Part shown: piece by piece, positions 1 to 10,900 of the stretch | How the letters are laid out: each line of letters opens with the position of its first letter | Position numbering within the stretch: position 1 is the first letter of the stretch | NCBI GenBank assembly: GCA_001770415.1 | Contig: MEQX01000059.1 | Coordinates: 204-43,738, forward strand | DNA: 43,535 bases | Direction: 5' to 3' | Origin: Betaproteobacteria bacterium RIFCSPLOWO2_02_FULL_63_19 | GTDB lineage: Bacteria; Pseudomonadota; Gammaproteobacteria; Burkholderiales; SG8-39 | Notes under the pieces: generated by a model | What the model was told of the DNA's origin: nothing | What the model saw: only the letters and a program-made list of their open reading frames with translations | Database searches by the model: none | Position numbers and translations under genes: made by a program

Positions 1-26
1 ATGGTGCGCAGTTTCTGGAAGTGTGT

Positions 27-46
27 CTGTAGGGAGATCCCTACAG
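27..46. repeat. Perfect 9-bp-arm palindrome (CTGTAGGGA-GA-TCCCTACAG)
   Basis: The two 9-nt arms are exact reverse complements separated by GA. The size and symmetry suit a dimeric regulator's operator, or a small hairpin. The gene it would control, if any, lies to the left of the window. Function is not known. Confidence 0.5.
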
Positions 47-100
47 AGTTGTAATAAGAACGGGAGACGGCGGGTCGCTTTGGCGAAGATTAACGTCTGC

Positions 101-150
101 GGCCGATAAGCAGACCACTTGATTGGCTGCGTGAAGTTCTGCTGTCGGCC
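101..150. repeat. Imperfect inverted repeat
   Basis: GGCCGATAAGCAGA (101-114) pairs with TCTGCTGTCGGCC (138-150) apart from one or two positions, giving a hairpin with a loop of about 23 nt. It lies between the end of oleD and the palindrome at 27-46. It could be a remnant of a repeat element or a weak terminator; nothing in the sequence decides between them. Confidence 0.35.
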
Positions 151-283
151 GAACCCAGGTCTACCGACCTTGGCGCAAAGCGGATATTCGTCCGAAACCC
201 GCTAATGAAGGGCTATCTGCAACAACCAAGAGTGTCCAGATTTGCCCTGGGCGAGGACTCCTTCCGTTCCCCCGCGGCGAATA

Positions 284-1270
284 TCAACAGCCCCTGACTT
301 CCCGCAGCCGGGAAAGTCCTTCGGCAATCGATACGCGCGGTGCGTACCCCAGATCACGGCGCGCGGCCGAGATGTCGAACCAGTGCGCGGTGGACAGTTC
401 GCGGACCACGAAGCGGGTGACGCGCGGTTCGCGCGGATCGTTCGTGAGCCGGCGCCAGGCTTCGATCCCCCCGGCGATCCACAATGCGAGCCACACCGGC
501 ACCGCCTTCGTTACCGGTGGCGCGCCAACGGCGTGCAGCAGCCGGTTCACGATGTCCCAGAGCGGCACCGGTTCGCCCTGCGAAACGAAATAGACGCGTC
601 CGGCAACGGGCGAGCCCGGGTGCAGGCGCTCGGCGGCGAGCAGGTGCGCCTCGGCGGCGTTGTCGACATAAATGGTGTCGACGAGCTTCGACCGGGAGCC
701 GATGCGGCGCAACTGGTTCGCTCGTGCGCGCGCGACCAGTCTGGGGAGCAGGTGGTTGTCGCCGGGCCCCCAGATCAGATGCGGGCGCAGGCAGACGGTG
801 GCCAGTTGCGCATCGTTCGCCGCGAGCACCATCTGCTCGGCCAGCGCCTTCGTGCGCGGATAGTGCGCTTCATAATGCGCGGGGTAGGGGACGGACTCGT
901 CGACGCCTTCCATGTCGCGCCCGTCGAAGACGACACTCGGCGAACTCGCGTAGATGAGCCGGCCGACGCCGTGCCGGCGGCATGCTTCGATGACATTCCT
1001 CGTACCGGTCACGTTGGTGCGGTAGTAATCGGCATAGTCGCCCCAGATGCCCGGCTTGGCCGCAACGTGAAAGACCACGTCGAATCCCTGCACCGCCCCG
1101 GAAATCGCGGTGGCGTCGCTCAGGTCGCCTTTAATCTGCCCGACGCCGAGCGCGCTCAGTTCGCGATGGTCGCTGCGCGAAAAGCTGCTCACCTCGGCGC
1201 CCCGCTCGATCAGTCCGCGAACGATGGCCTGGCCGAGAAACCCGCCGCCGCCGGTGACGAGGGCTTTCAC
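284..1270 (-). CDS. oleD: OleD-type NAD(P)-dependent beta-ketoacid reductase (extended SDR)
   Basis: A 328-residue extended short-chain dehydrogenase of the 3-beta-hydroxysteroid dehydrogenase class. The Rossmann motif GGGGFLG is at residues 7-13. The active site shows YASSPS near 107-112 and YPRTK with Tyr137 and Lys141. In the olefin pathway OleD reduces the 2-alkyl-3-ketoacid made by OleA to the 2-alkyl-3-hydroxyacid. It starts at GTG (1270) and overlaps the oleC stop by 4 nt (GTGA), so translation is probably coupled. It is the last gene of the seven-gene operon. From its sequence alone it could be any sterol-dehydrogenase-like SDR; the OleA-OleB-OleC neighbours make OleD by far the best call. 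Confidence 0.88.
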   Translation of the reverse strand: MKALVTGGGGFLGQAIVRGLIERGAEVSSFSRSDHRELSALGVGQIKGDLSDATAISGAVQGFDVVFHVAAKPGIWGDYADYYRTNVTGTRNVIEACRRHGVGRLIYASSPSVVFDGRDMEGVDESVPYPAHYEAHYPRTKALAEQMVLAANDAQLATVCLRPHLIWGPGDNHLLPRLVARARANQLRRIGSRSKLVDTIYVDNAAEAHLLAAERLHPGSPVAGRVYFVSQGEPVPLWDIVNRLLHAVGAPPVTKAVPVWLALWIAGGIEAWRRLTNDPREPRVTRFVVRELSTAHWFDISAARRDLGYAPRVSIAEGLSRLREVRGC

Positions 1271-2958
1271 TGCGCTTTTCCCGAAGCGAGTTCTTCTGCG
1301 GCCCAGGCGGCGAGCTTCTCGCGGAAGATTTTTGCGTTGTGGCGCACGTCGACCGGGAACGCGGGATCAAAAAGGATCGTGTCGATGTTCCGCGTATGTT
1401 CGTGCGCCGCTGCGATCCGGAGAAGTTCCTCCCGAACGGCATCCATGGATTCGCTGCCGGAACCGGCTTCCAGTTCCACGCACAGCACCGGTCGCGTAAT
1501 CCCGTCTCGCTTCACACCGACCAGCGCGGAGCGAAATACCCTGGGGTGCGCGTTGAACACCCCCTCGCACGGAATCGAGAACAGCGTCTGCTGCGGCGTA
1601 ACGACCCGGTGCGCCTTGCGGCCGCAGAACCACAGGCGTCCGCTTCGGTCGAAATAGCCGACATCGCCCATGCGGTGGTAGAAGCCGCCACCCGCCGGGT
1701 CCGGAATCTTCGCCGCCGCCGTGGCATCCGGCAAATCGAAGTAGGTCCGCGTCGCGTGGGGTGCCTGCACTGCGATCTCGCCGATTTCACCCTGCGGCAA
1801 TTCCAGAGCATCGCTCCAGGCGTCTATCGGGTCGTCGCTGATGCGTATGATTCTGGCCCGAAGTCCGGACACCGGACGTCCGACGCACACGCCGGCTCCC
1901 TCGTCGGTGCGATGGCGGGTTTCGTTCAGGATCTCATCGGCACCGATGGATGCAACCGGAAGGCACTCGGTCGCGCCGTAAGGCGTGAAAATCCGCGCAC
2001 CCGGAGACAGCATCGCGGCGAATCGCTCGAGCACCTTCGCCGACACCGGTGCGCCGGCGGAAATCGCGCGGCGCAGCGTCGGCAGCTTGACGTGGCGCTG
2101 TTCGCCGTAGCGTGCGACGCGGTTGATCAGTGCCGGCGATCCGAACATCGACGTGATGCCGAATTTTTCAATCGCGCCGACGATGTTCGCCGGATCTGCG
2201 TTCGCCGGGTGCGAAGCGTCCATCTCCGGCACCACCTCGGTCATGCCGAGCGCAGGGCCGAACAGCGCGAACAGCGGAAATGTCGCCAGGTCGATCTCGC
2301 CCGGCTCGATCCGGTACAGCCGGCGGATCTGTTCCACCTGGGCGAGGAAGATGTCATGGGTATAGACGGCCCCTTTCGGCGCGCCGGTACTGCCGCTGGT
2401 AAACAGGATGGCGGCGGTTTCCCCGGGCGCAGGTTCGATCGCGCTGTAGTGTTGATCCGACGTCGTCTTGCGCATCAGGCCTGACAGCGTGTGGCCACCC
2501 CAGAACCACTTCGACCCGACTGTGACGTTGATGCGCACGCTGCGGCGTGCCCAGCCGAACAGCACGCGGGCGGCATGAGCCCTGGAGACGCCGATGAATG
2601 CCTCGGGCTCGGCATGCGACAGGCAGCCGCGAAGATTGTCGCGTCCGATGCCCGGATCGATCAACACCGGCACGGCCCCGGCTTTGAACAGCGCGAAACT
2701 CAGCGCGAAGAACGCCGGGCCCGGCGGCACCATCAGCGCGGTGCGCACGCCGCGCCGGATGCCGATTGCGTCGAGGCCGGCGGCGAGGCGATTGCTGGTC
2801 GCCTCCAGTTCGGCGAAAGTCAGTTGTTCGTAGGCGATCTCGGCACTCGCATCCCTGCCGCGGGCGCAGATGACCGCGGGACGAGCGGGTTGGCGCGCTG
2901 CCATCTGCGCAAGATGCGCGGCGATATTTCCGCGGCTCGGCGGCGCCGCGTCATGCAT
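1267..2958 (-). CDS. oleC: OleC-type beta-lactone synthetase (AMP-dependent ligase fold)
   Basis: A 563-residue ANL-superfamily enzyme. The AMP-binding P-loop FTSGSTGAPKG is at residues 186-196, the YGATE motif at 327-331, GD at 431-432, the hinge region CGRKAHR at 445-451 and the C-terminal lysine at 543 in HNAKIFRE. OleC adenylates the 2-alkyl-3-hydroxyacid from OleD and closes it to a cis-beta-lactone, the substrate of OleB. The ATG start at 2958 overlaps the oleB stop by 8 nt, and the stop overlaps oleD by 4 nt. OleB and OleC are separate proteins here, not fused as in many actinobacteria. Without the neighbours it would be called a generic fatty acyl-CoA/AMP ligase. Confidence 0.9.
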   Translation of the reverse strand: MHDAAPPSRGNIAAHLAQMAARQPARPAVICARGRDASAEIAYEQLTFAELEATSNRLAAGLDAIGIRRGVRTALMVPPGPAFFALSFALFKAGAVPVLIDPGIGRDNLRGCLSHAEPEAFIGVSRAHAARVLFGWARRSVRINVTVGSKWFWGGHTLSGLMRKTTSDQHYSAIEPAPGETAAILFTSGSTGAPKGAVYTHDIFLAQVEQIRRLYRIEPGEIDLATFPLFALFGPALGMTEVVPEMDASHPANADPANIVGAIEKFGITSMFGSPALINRVARYGEQRHVKLPTLRRAISAGAPVSAKVLERFAAMLSPGARIFTPYGATECLPVASIGADEILNETRHRTDEGAGVCVGRPVSGLRARIIRISDDPIDAWSDALELPQGEIGEIAVQAPHATRTYFDLPDATAAAKIPDPAGGGFYHRMGDVGYFDRSGRLWFCGRKAHRVVTPQQTLFSIPCEGVFNAHPRVFRSALVGVKRDGITRPVLCVELEAGSGSESMDAVREELLRIAAAHEHTRNIDTILFDPAFPVDVRHNAKIFREKLAAWAAEELASGKAQ

Positions 2959-3856
2959 GGCACGGATGGCGTTCGATGAAGTCCTCGATCAGCGGCAGGA
3001 TCTCCGCGCCCGCGTCTTCGAGCACATAATGTCCCGCGTTCGGAAAGCGGTGCACTTCGGCGTCCGGAAGAATTCTCTGCCACTCGCGCAGAAAGTGATG
3101 ATCGAAGACGAAATCCTTTTCGCCCCAAAGGATCAGCGACGGAATTTCATTGAAGTGCGCCAGTCTTGCCTGTACGTCGCTCACCAGGTCATAGCTGCGG
3201 TCGCCAGGTCTGCGCGGAATGTCCTGCACGAACCCCAACAGCCCGGTTCGGTCTTCCGGCAGCCGGTACGGCCACAGATAGGCTTCGCGCACGCGCTGCT
3301 CCATCGGCCTGCAGACGGCCCAGCGTGCGAGCACGCTGATGAACAGGCCGGTATCACGAATGATCAGCTCGCCCAGCGGCGTCTCGCGGCACAACCACAG
3401 CGACAGCGGCAGTCTCTTCGCCCTGGGCAAATGAAACGCGGCCGTATTGAGCAGGATGAGCCGGCCGATCCGGTCCGGGAACCGCGCGGCATAGGTCATG
3501 CCGATCATTCCGCCCCAGTCGTGCATGATCAGCGTGATGCGGCCGCGCACGTTGAGTTGCTCGATGAGCGAGGCCAGATCGTCGACGCGCCGGCGAAGCG
3601 TGTGCTCGTAGCTGTTTTCGTCCGGCTTGTCGGAGAGCCCGCAGCCTATGTAGTCGGGTGCGATCGCACGGTACCGGCCGCGCAGTCCGCGCACCAGATC
3701 GCGGAAGAAAAACGACCAGGTCGGATTGCCGTGGAGCATCAATACGGCATCACCCTGTCCTTCGTCGAGAAAGTGCATCCGAAACCCGTTCACCTCGCGC
3801 CAGGCGCCGGCGAACGGGTAGAGTTCGTGATTGAACCCCGGTACAGGACCGAACAT
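2951..3856 (-). CDS. oleB: OleB-type beta-lactone decarboxylase (haloalkane-dehalogenase-like alpha/beta hydrolase)
   Basis: A 301-residue alpha/beta hydrolase. HGNPTW at 42-47 supplies the oxyanion region, the nucleophile is Asp113 in HDWGG, and the catalytic His is 276 in AGHYVLED, with Asp248 or Asp252 as candidate acid. An aspartate nucleophile is the haloalkane dehalogenase pattern, and OleB belongs to that group. It releases CO2 from the beta-lactone to give a cis-alkene. The ATG at 3856 lies 5 nt after oleA. A GTG at 3865 that overlaps the oleA stop (GTGA) is an alternative start and adds three residues. A longer in-frame N-terminal extension exists upstream but only because it reads across oleA. 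Confidence 0.88.
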   Translation of the reverse strand: MFGPVPGFNHELYPFAGAWREVNGFRMHFLDEGQGDAVLMLHGNPTWSFFFRDLVRGLRGRYRAIAPDYIGCGLSDKPDENSYEHTLRRRVDDLASLIEQLNVRGRITLIMHDWGGMIGMTYAARFPDRIGRLILLNTAAFHLPRAKRLPLSLWLCRETPLGELIIRDTGLFISVLARWAVCRPMEQRVREAYLWPYRLPEDRTGLLGFVQDIPRRPGDRSYDLVSDVQARLAHFNEIPSLILWGEKDFVFDHHFLREWQRILPDAEVHRFPNAGHYVLEDAGAEILPLIEDFIERHPCHA

Positions 3857-3861
3857 TTGAC

Positions 3862-4959
3862 TCACCACTCCAGTCCCATCATCAGGCACGTGAGTCCACT
3901 GCCGATGCCGAGGAATCCCACCGACTGGCCGGCCTGGAGGACGCCTCTTTCTTCGGCGATCGCAGCGGTGACCGGCAGCGCGGCGGTACCCATGTTGCCG
4001 AGGAAACGATACGTCGTGTAGTCCTTCGCCCTGGGTAAATTCAGCGCCTTGAGTATCGCGTCCTGATGCCCGCTTCCGACCTGATGGCAGATCACGCGGT
4101 CCACCTGCGCCGGGGTCCAGCCCATTTGCTTCAGGAACAGCTGCCACGTCTGCAGACCCAGATCGACGCCGTGCTTCATTACCGCGACCGAATCCGTTGC
4201 CATGTAGTGTGCGTATCCGTGCCCGAAGTCTGGAATTTCCGTCGGCTCCAACCCCCAGCGGCACAAGCGGTGGTGTTCCGGTGCAACCTGCGACACCGCG
4301 CCGCGCACCCGATGACCCCGGGTGCCCTGGAACGAGCCGTCGGTCAACAGCATCGCCACGGCGCCGGACCCGCCGGTGAAGGTGGCGAGCGCCTCGGCGA
4401 ACTTGTCCATACCCGACCCGGGAGGCAGGGCGGCGCCCGCTTCGGCGCCTATGTCCCTCACCAGACGGGCGATCGCCTGTTCATTGATCTCGCGCGCCGT
4501 TTCGCAGGATACGACCAGTCCCGCGCGGATCTGTCCGAGTTCGATGCGATTGGCGATGTCGATCATGGCATTGAGCACGCCGAGGCACGCATTGCTCAAG
4601 TCGTAGACCGACACCGCGCCTCTTACGCCGAGCGCATCGGCTACCGCGCAGGCCGTGGCCGGCTCGAAGTTCTCGCGACAGACGCCGGCGTAGATCACTA
4701 TTCCGAGGTCTGCAGCCTTGATAGAGGTCTTCGCCAACGCCTTGCGTGCGGCGGCGGTGGCATGGGTGGATAAGCGGGTGCCCTGCTCCCACCAGCGCCG
4801 TTCGACGATGCCGGTCCACGCTTCCAGCTGACCCGGCTGAAGGTTCAGGCTCTGATACACCGGTTCAAGTCGTGCCTCCAGTTCGGACGAGGTGACGATC
4901 TGGGGGCCTAGTTCATAACCCAGGGCGGTCAGAAACACGCTAGCGTAGTTGTGTGCCAT
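3862..4959 (-). CDS. oleA: OleA-type thiolase: head-to-head acyl condensation
   Basis: A 365-residue FabH/thiolase-fold enzyme. The catalytic triad is visible: Cys125 in LSNACLG, His292 in CHQVGSGH and Asn322 in GNMGTA. Glu99 in RENFEPA lies 26 residues before the Cys, the same spacing as the catalytic glutamate of Xanthomonas OleA (E117/C143). OleA joins two activated fatty acyl chains by Claisen condensation to a 2-alkyl-3-ketoacid. The ATG at 4959 was preferred over an in-frame upstream start that would run into pfaC; it leaves a 16-nt gap to the pfaC stop. Immediate placement after the PUFA synthase suggests that its acyl donors are the polyenoic chains made there, perhaps directly from ACP; that part is inference. 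Confidence 0.9.
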   Translation of the reverse strand: MAHNYASVFLTALGYELGPQIVTSSELEARLEPVYQSLNLQPGQLEAWTGIVERRWWEQGTRLSTHATAAARKALAKTSIKAADLGIVIYAGVCRENFEPATACAVADALGVRGAVSVYDLSNACLGVLNAMIDIANRIELGQIRAGLVVSCETAREINEQAIARLVRDIGAEAGAALPPGSGMDKFAEALATFTGGSGAVAMLLTDGSFQGTRGHRVRGAVSQVAPEHHRLCRWGLEPTEIPDFGHGYAHYMATDSVAVMKHGVDLGLQTWQLFLKQMGWTPAQVDRVICHQVGSGHQDAILKALNLPRAKDYTTYRFLGNMGTAALPVTAAIAEERGVLQAGQSVGFLGIGSGLTCLMMGLEW

Positions 4960-4975
4960 GGTCGGTCGGCTGCCG

Positions 4976-7900
4976 TCAGCGGCGGCGCTGTCGCAGCGTG
5001 AAATCCTGCATCGCATAGATCACGCGGCCGTCGACCGATAGAAAGCCGTCGGCGCGAATGGTCAGTCGCTCGTCGTCGACCTCGGTCACCTCCGCCTCGA
5101 CGGCGACTTCGGCATCGGCTGGAATCACCTGCCCGCGGTAGGTCCACTCGTGCCGCTCGTGCATGGCCACCGCTTCATGCCGGACGCCCGGCGGGCTGCC
5201 CCAGCGCTCGACCGATATGAATTTCAACAACTGCAGGAAAGCTTCAAGGCCCAACGATCCGGGCACCACCGGATCCTGAAAGAAGTGCGCGCTGAAAAAC
5301 CATTCCCCAGGGTCCACGCGGCGCATCGCGCGAATGTAGCCCAGCGCCTTGGGTCCGCCGTCCGGGATCCAGCACTCGATCCGGTCGAGCAGGCGCAAGC
5401 GGTCGCCTGGAAACGGCGCGGTCTGCGGAAAAGCGATCCTGCGGCTGCGTGAACTTTCCTGCGCTGTCGGCTGGTAGCGCCTGGCGTCTTTCAACCCCTC
5501 CTGCTTGGCCAGGGCGATTTTCGGGAAGAAACCGAAGTAGGTGTCACCCCGGTAGACTAGCCGGCTTCCCGCACGCACTTCGTAGTCGAAGAACTGAATG
5601 ATCATCCCCGCCGAACTGGAAGCGCGGGTGAGCTTCACGCGAGTGCTCAGTGTTCCGCTGCCGGGAAAGACCGGAGCGAACTGTGTCGCGCTGCCCCCGA
5701 GGTTGCGGAAGGAAAGGTCGACATCGCTCGTCAGCGCCGAACCCATGTAGGCCGCGAGCCAGCCGCACGGCTGCAGTGCGATTTCGAGCACGACCGCGAA
5801 CGGCATATCGCCTTGCCGGTTGGCGGCAAAATACCAGGCATCCTCCGGCACGTCGTACTGCGCCTCGATTTCGCCTCCCGGCACGACTGTCCAAGGCTCG
5901 GCACGTATCTCGGTGATGCGGTCGAGGAACTGATACGGGGGGCCCGGCAGACGCGCGATGACGCGGTCCCGGTCGAAAATCCTGTAGCGCTCTCCGAATG
6001 CGTCCGACGGCTTGCCGACCGCGAACGCGAGGATGCGTTCGGAATCGAACAGGGCAGGTTTCTTCTCCGATCGCTTGCGCGCCGCCCAGAGCGAGCGAAG
6101 CGTCTCGCGGGTCACGCCGGCATAGCGCAGGCTCATGCCGGTGATTTCAACGATCGGTTTCCCGTCGGCATACATCAGCGCGTCGGCGATGACGTACGGT
6201 TCGGGCCGGTAGCCGATCTCCTTGATCGAAATCACGTAGGCCACCTGTTTGGTGGTGTCCAGCACCTGTCCGCGGCATTTCAACTGGCTGGCGACGCCTG
6301 GCACCGGTTCGATCGCCACCTGACCCTGCTCGGCAACCCATCCGAGCCTCAGCAGGAACACGCGCAGCGTATGCAGGCAGCATTCGAACATCAAGGTGCC
6401 CGGCATAACGCGGTCGTCGACAAAATGGCAGGTGAGAAACCAGTCCTGCGGATGGATGTCGGCCTCGCCGCGCACGATTCCAAGACCGAAGCGCCCGCCG
6501 GCCGGGTCCAGATGGGCGATGCGATGCACCAGGTTCATGCGCCCCGCAGGCAAGGTGACAGCGGCCGCGAGCGGAAGTCCCGCAAACGAATCGCCGAAGC
6601 ATGCGGCAAGATCGCCGCCGCGCAACGCGTCGAGTTGTTCTTCATCGTATCGCTCGACGCCGATCTCGACGAGTGGCTTCCAGTCCGCGGGGCGCTTTCC
6701 GGCCACGGGCTTCAGGTCGAGCGCCGTGTGCACTATGCCCTTGCCGCCCTCGAGTTCGGCCCGGGAGAAGAATCCGGCGCAGCCGTCGGTCATCGTAAGC
6801 AGGGGTTCTCCATCGACGCTCGCCTCGAAGGCGAATTTGAAAAGCCAGGCGTCGCCCTGACGGAAAAAGCGCTCGATACGGATGTCATAGCGGACGACTT
6901 TGTCTGCGCCGGGCAGGCTGCGATGGAAACAGACCTTCGCATCGAGCAGGCGGTACATCGCCTCGCCGCGCGTCTGGAAATCGATACCGAGAAAACCCGC
7001 CAGCAGCAGATCCGCCTGGCCGGCCTCGACGGCGATGCAGGTGGGAATCCGCCCGCAGTCGAGATACCACGCGCCCGGGGTGATGTCATGCTCGGTCACG
7101 ATCCGGCCGTGCGCCAGCGACAGCGGCTCGCCATCGATCTGCAGGACCCGGTCGACGAGCATCAGCGGTTCGTCCGGCAGACGTACGCGCGTCGGAAACG
7201 CGTCGGCGGCCGCATATCGAGGTCCGAGTACGCCGGCGACCAGTCCGCGGCCGAACGCGAGGCAGGCGGCTCGATCGAGTGAGCGTGGAACCCCGTTGGT
7301 CGGTGCGAGCGCTCCCGTGGAGGTCGCCGGCAGGCCGGGCGGCGACAACGCTTCGACGGCTGGTGTGCGGGTGATTTCCTGCCGCGATGCATCCTCATCG
7401 GAAATCGCGACGCCAGCTCGCGCAGCGCGGTCGAGCAGCGCAACCTGTGCCGCAACCGCATGCGCAAGCGTTTCCGCGAGACCCTCGGAAAACCTCAGGT
7501 ACGCTTCGTGGGCATCGAGTGTCGCGCGCTCCGCGCTTTCGGCTGCCTGCAACACGGCGTGCTCGTCTGCCGGCACGCGATCTGACGACGGATGGGCGGG
7601 AGTGCGCGATCGCTTGGTATCGGCCCGCTCGGGTGTCATCGGAGCCGCGAAACCGCGTGCGCGATCGCCCCTCGGCAGCGGCGGCACCGAGATTGGCGCT
7701 CCGGTAATCGACACGGCTACTCTGCGCCCGGCCGCTGCGGTGCCGGCGCGAGCCGCGTCTTCCCCGCCGTAGAGGATGTCCAGATCGACCGGCACGTTTT
7801 CAGCGAACAGCTGGCCGATCGTGCGCAGGAAATGCGTCACCGGTGGCTGCCCGGGAACGGCGAGCGAGCGCGCGAAATGGGGCAGATCCTTGAGAATCTT

Positions 7901-10900
7901 GCCGATCATGCGGCTGCAGGTGTTGCCCGGGCCGATTTCGACGAACGTTCGTACCCCTGCGGCGTAGGCCGCGCGGATGACGCGCGGAAAGTCGATCGTG
8001 TCCAGGGCCTGAGCTTCGATCGCGTCTGCGGCCGAATCGCGATCCGGTATGTAGGCTCGGCCCCAGGCGCAGCTGTAGAACTCGAGGTCCGCCGGTGGTT
8101 TCGTATCGAAGCAGTGCAACTGGCGGTAAGCCTTGCGCACCGGGCGCGCGAGATTGCAATGCACGGTGCTGACGCCTTGCAGCGGAAACCAGTGGCAGCC
8201 GATCGCCGCGACGACCTCGTCGACCGCTGTGCGATCACCGCCGATCACGCACTCATCGGCGGTGTTCACGATAAGCAGATACACGCGCTTCTTCCTGCCG
8301 ATCGCCGCGCGCACGGTCTCGGCGGAGCGGTCGACCATTCCGGTGATCCATTCGACGTTCCGGCCTTCCGGCAGCTTCCAAAGGCGGCGCAGCACCTCCG
8401 GCTTGCCGGCGAGGTCATGCGCGAACAATGACGACCGGCCCAATCTGTCCAGCATCTCGTCGCGCTGCCGCCACGCGCGCATCGCGAACAACGCGGTCGA
8501 CTCGCCGAGACTGTAGCCGACGGCCGCCGTCGGGCGTATGCCGAAACGGGTGGCGAGATCCGCGACCATCGTGCCGAAAGCCACCTGCCCGAGTATCAGC
8601 GTGCGGTGGTCGGCGAGCACGTTCGCCGCCAGCGGGCCATTCCAGAACTGGTCTGCGCAGTACTGGCTGGCGAGTCGAGCGTTTTCCACGTCCTGCACGC
8701 GCAATATCTCCGGCCATTGGTGAGCGAGTTCGAGACCCATGTCCTCGAATTGATTCCCCGAGCCTGGAAACACGAAAGCGATCCGCCCCGGATGCCCGGA
8801 CGCAGGCGCCTTGCGGGTCAGCATCCGCTCGCGGTCCTCTGCGTTGCCCGATGCGGCGAGCGCGTCCGTGTTCGCGTTCGCCGATGCCGCCTGTCGTGTC
8901 AAACGAACCAGTTGGCTGACATCGCGGGCGAGCAGCGCGACTCGGTGGGGTCCCGGAGCGGCATCGCGATGAGATTTCCACCATTGCTGCGCGATTTGCT
9001 GCACCGGTGCATCAGCCGCGGCGCAGGCGAGTTGTTCGAGCTTGTTCATCGCCGCGCGAAGGGCTTGCTGGCTCTGCGCGGAGATGGTGAACAACGCCTC
9101 CGGACTCCGGATCGGACGTACGCTCGGAAGCGGGGATGCGTTGCGGCCGGTTTCGGCGGCATCGAACAGCGGCGTAGCTTCCCACGCATCGAGCACGATG
9201 TGCATGCAATCGCCTTTCACGCCCATCGAACTCACCGCTGCTCGACGCGGACCTTCGGCGCGATTGCGTAACCAGTGCCGCGCGACGCGAGGCACGCGGA
9301 CGCCGGGTACCCCGGACGCGTGGTCAAGTTCGCCGCGCGGGCTGCGGAAATTGCGCAGTCCCGGGATCACCTCGTGATAGAGGCACAGGCTCGCCTTGAC
9401 CAGTGAAACCAGTCCGCTGGCCGCTCCAGTGTGGCCGACGTCGGCTTTGACGCTGCCGACATTGCATGCGTTCGAACCGCGGCCGAAGAACGCAGTCAGC
9501 GCACGGGCTTCCGCGGCATCTTCTTCCGGTGACCCGCTGCCGTGAGATTCGACGAACTGGACGCCGGAAGGCGCTACGCCGGCGTCCGAATAGGCGCGCG
9601 CGAGGGCCTGTTCATAGGCCGTTGGCTCCGACATGTTCGCGCTGCCCCCGCTTGCCTGCGCTGCACCGACGCCGCGGATCAGCGCGTAGATCCGGTCGCC
9701 GTCGCGCTGCGCGTCCGCAAGGCGCTTGAGCACGATGCACGCTGCTCCTTCTCCGGGGACGGCGCCGTCGGCATCGGCATCGAAAGGTCGCGCCGAGCCG
9801 GCGCGCGAATAGGGGCGAACCGCGTCGCTCGCCAGCAGCGTGCGCAGGTCGCCGTTCAGATCCACGGCTCCGGCGAGCGCCACGTCCAGTTCGCCTCGCC
9901 GCAGCGCGCGCGCGGCAACTTCAACCGCGCGCAGTCCGGAGGTGTCCTCGCTGCACACGGTATGGCTGGGCCCGCCGACATGGAATTCCCGCGCGACGCG
10001 GCTGGCGACGATGCCGCCCAGTGCGCCCAGTGTGCGGTCGGCGGTCAACGCAGGGCCTGCCCCTTCGCGGAGATGCGTTATCCATTGCTTGGCGCCCGCG
10101 TCGCCCGCATCGAGCCCCGCCTCGCGCGCCCACTTGTCCGCACGCTGCTTCACCGCCCACCGAAAATGAAAATCGGTCGTGCGCAGATCGAGCCCGAGCC
10201 CGATGAACACCCCGCTGCGCGAGGACGCGAGCACGGGACCACCGGCGTCGTCGAGAGCGGCCTTGGCCACGTCGAGCATGAGCAGCTGCTGCGGCAGCAT
10301 CTCGGCCAGTTCGCGAGGCGGAACATGAAAGCGATCGATGGGAACCGAAAGCTCATCGAGGTAATAGCCGCGAAGTACGCCCTGCGGCGCGGGTCCGCCG
10401 TCGCCCCAGACCGCACCAATTTCCTCGCAGCTCAAACCGCGCCACTCGGCACGCTGCACCGGCTCATCGCCGGGACCCGCGTCGAATACGCGGTCCCGAA
10501 ACGCGTTCAGGTCGGGCCAGCGACCCACATGCACTGCCATGCCGACGATCGCAATGGGTTCGGGTGTCTTGACGCAATGCGCGGTATGCGTCTTTCGCGC
10601 GGTGCGCGAGCGACCCAGCTGCTCGGGCAGCGCCTCCTCGATCAACAGGTGCGCGTTGATCCCGCCAAAGCCGAAGCCGTTGATCGCCGCGCGTCGCGGA
10701 ACATCGACGCCGCGGCGCTCCCACGGGCGGCTGCGCTTGAGTATGGAGAACGGGCTGCCGTCGAGCCGGATTTTCTCCGCGGGGTTTTCGAAATTTGCGA
10801 CCGGCGGCAACGTGCCCTCCTGCATCGCGAGCACGGTCTTGATCAATCCGGCGCTGCCCGCCGCGGTCAACAGATGGCCGATGTTCGATTTGACCGCGCT

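Larger units (their letters stand above)
1..283. other. Non-coding left edge, downstream of oleD
   Basis: No gene is supported here. A 17-codon reading from base 1 ends at a TAA at 52-54 and has no recognisable content. The stretch carries two inverted repeats, listed separately. It follows the 3' end of the minus-strand ole operon, but no hairpin followed by a T-run on the minus strand was seen, so a classical terminator cannot be claimed. Confidence 0.5.

Noticed and set aside
242..1657. 471-codon open frame opposite oleD and oleC
   Set aside because: It crosses the junction of two well-supported minus-strand genes and lacks any domain.
3857..4264. N-terminal extension of oleB to 4264
   Set aside because: It reads across oleA in another frame; hydrolase homology starts at the 3856 ATG.
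5813..7282. 489-codon open frame antisense to the pfaC dehydratase region
   Set aside because: The minus strand has clear FabA-type motifs; the plus frame has none.
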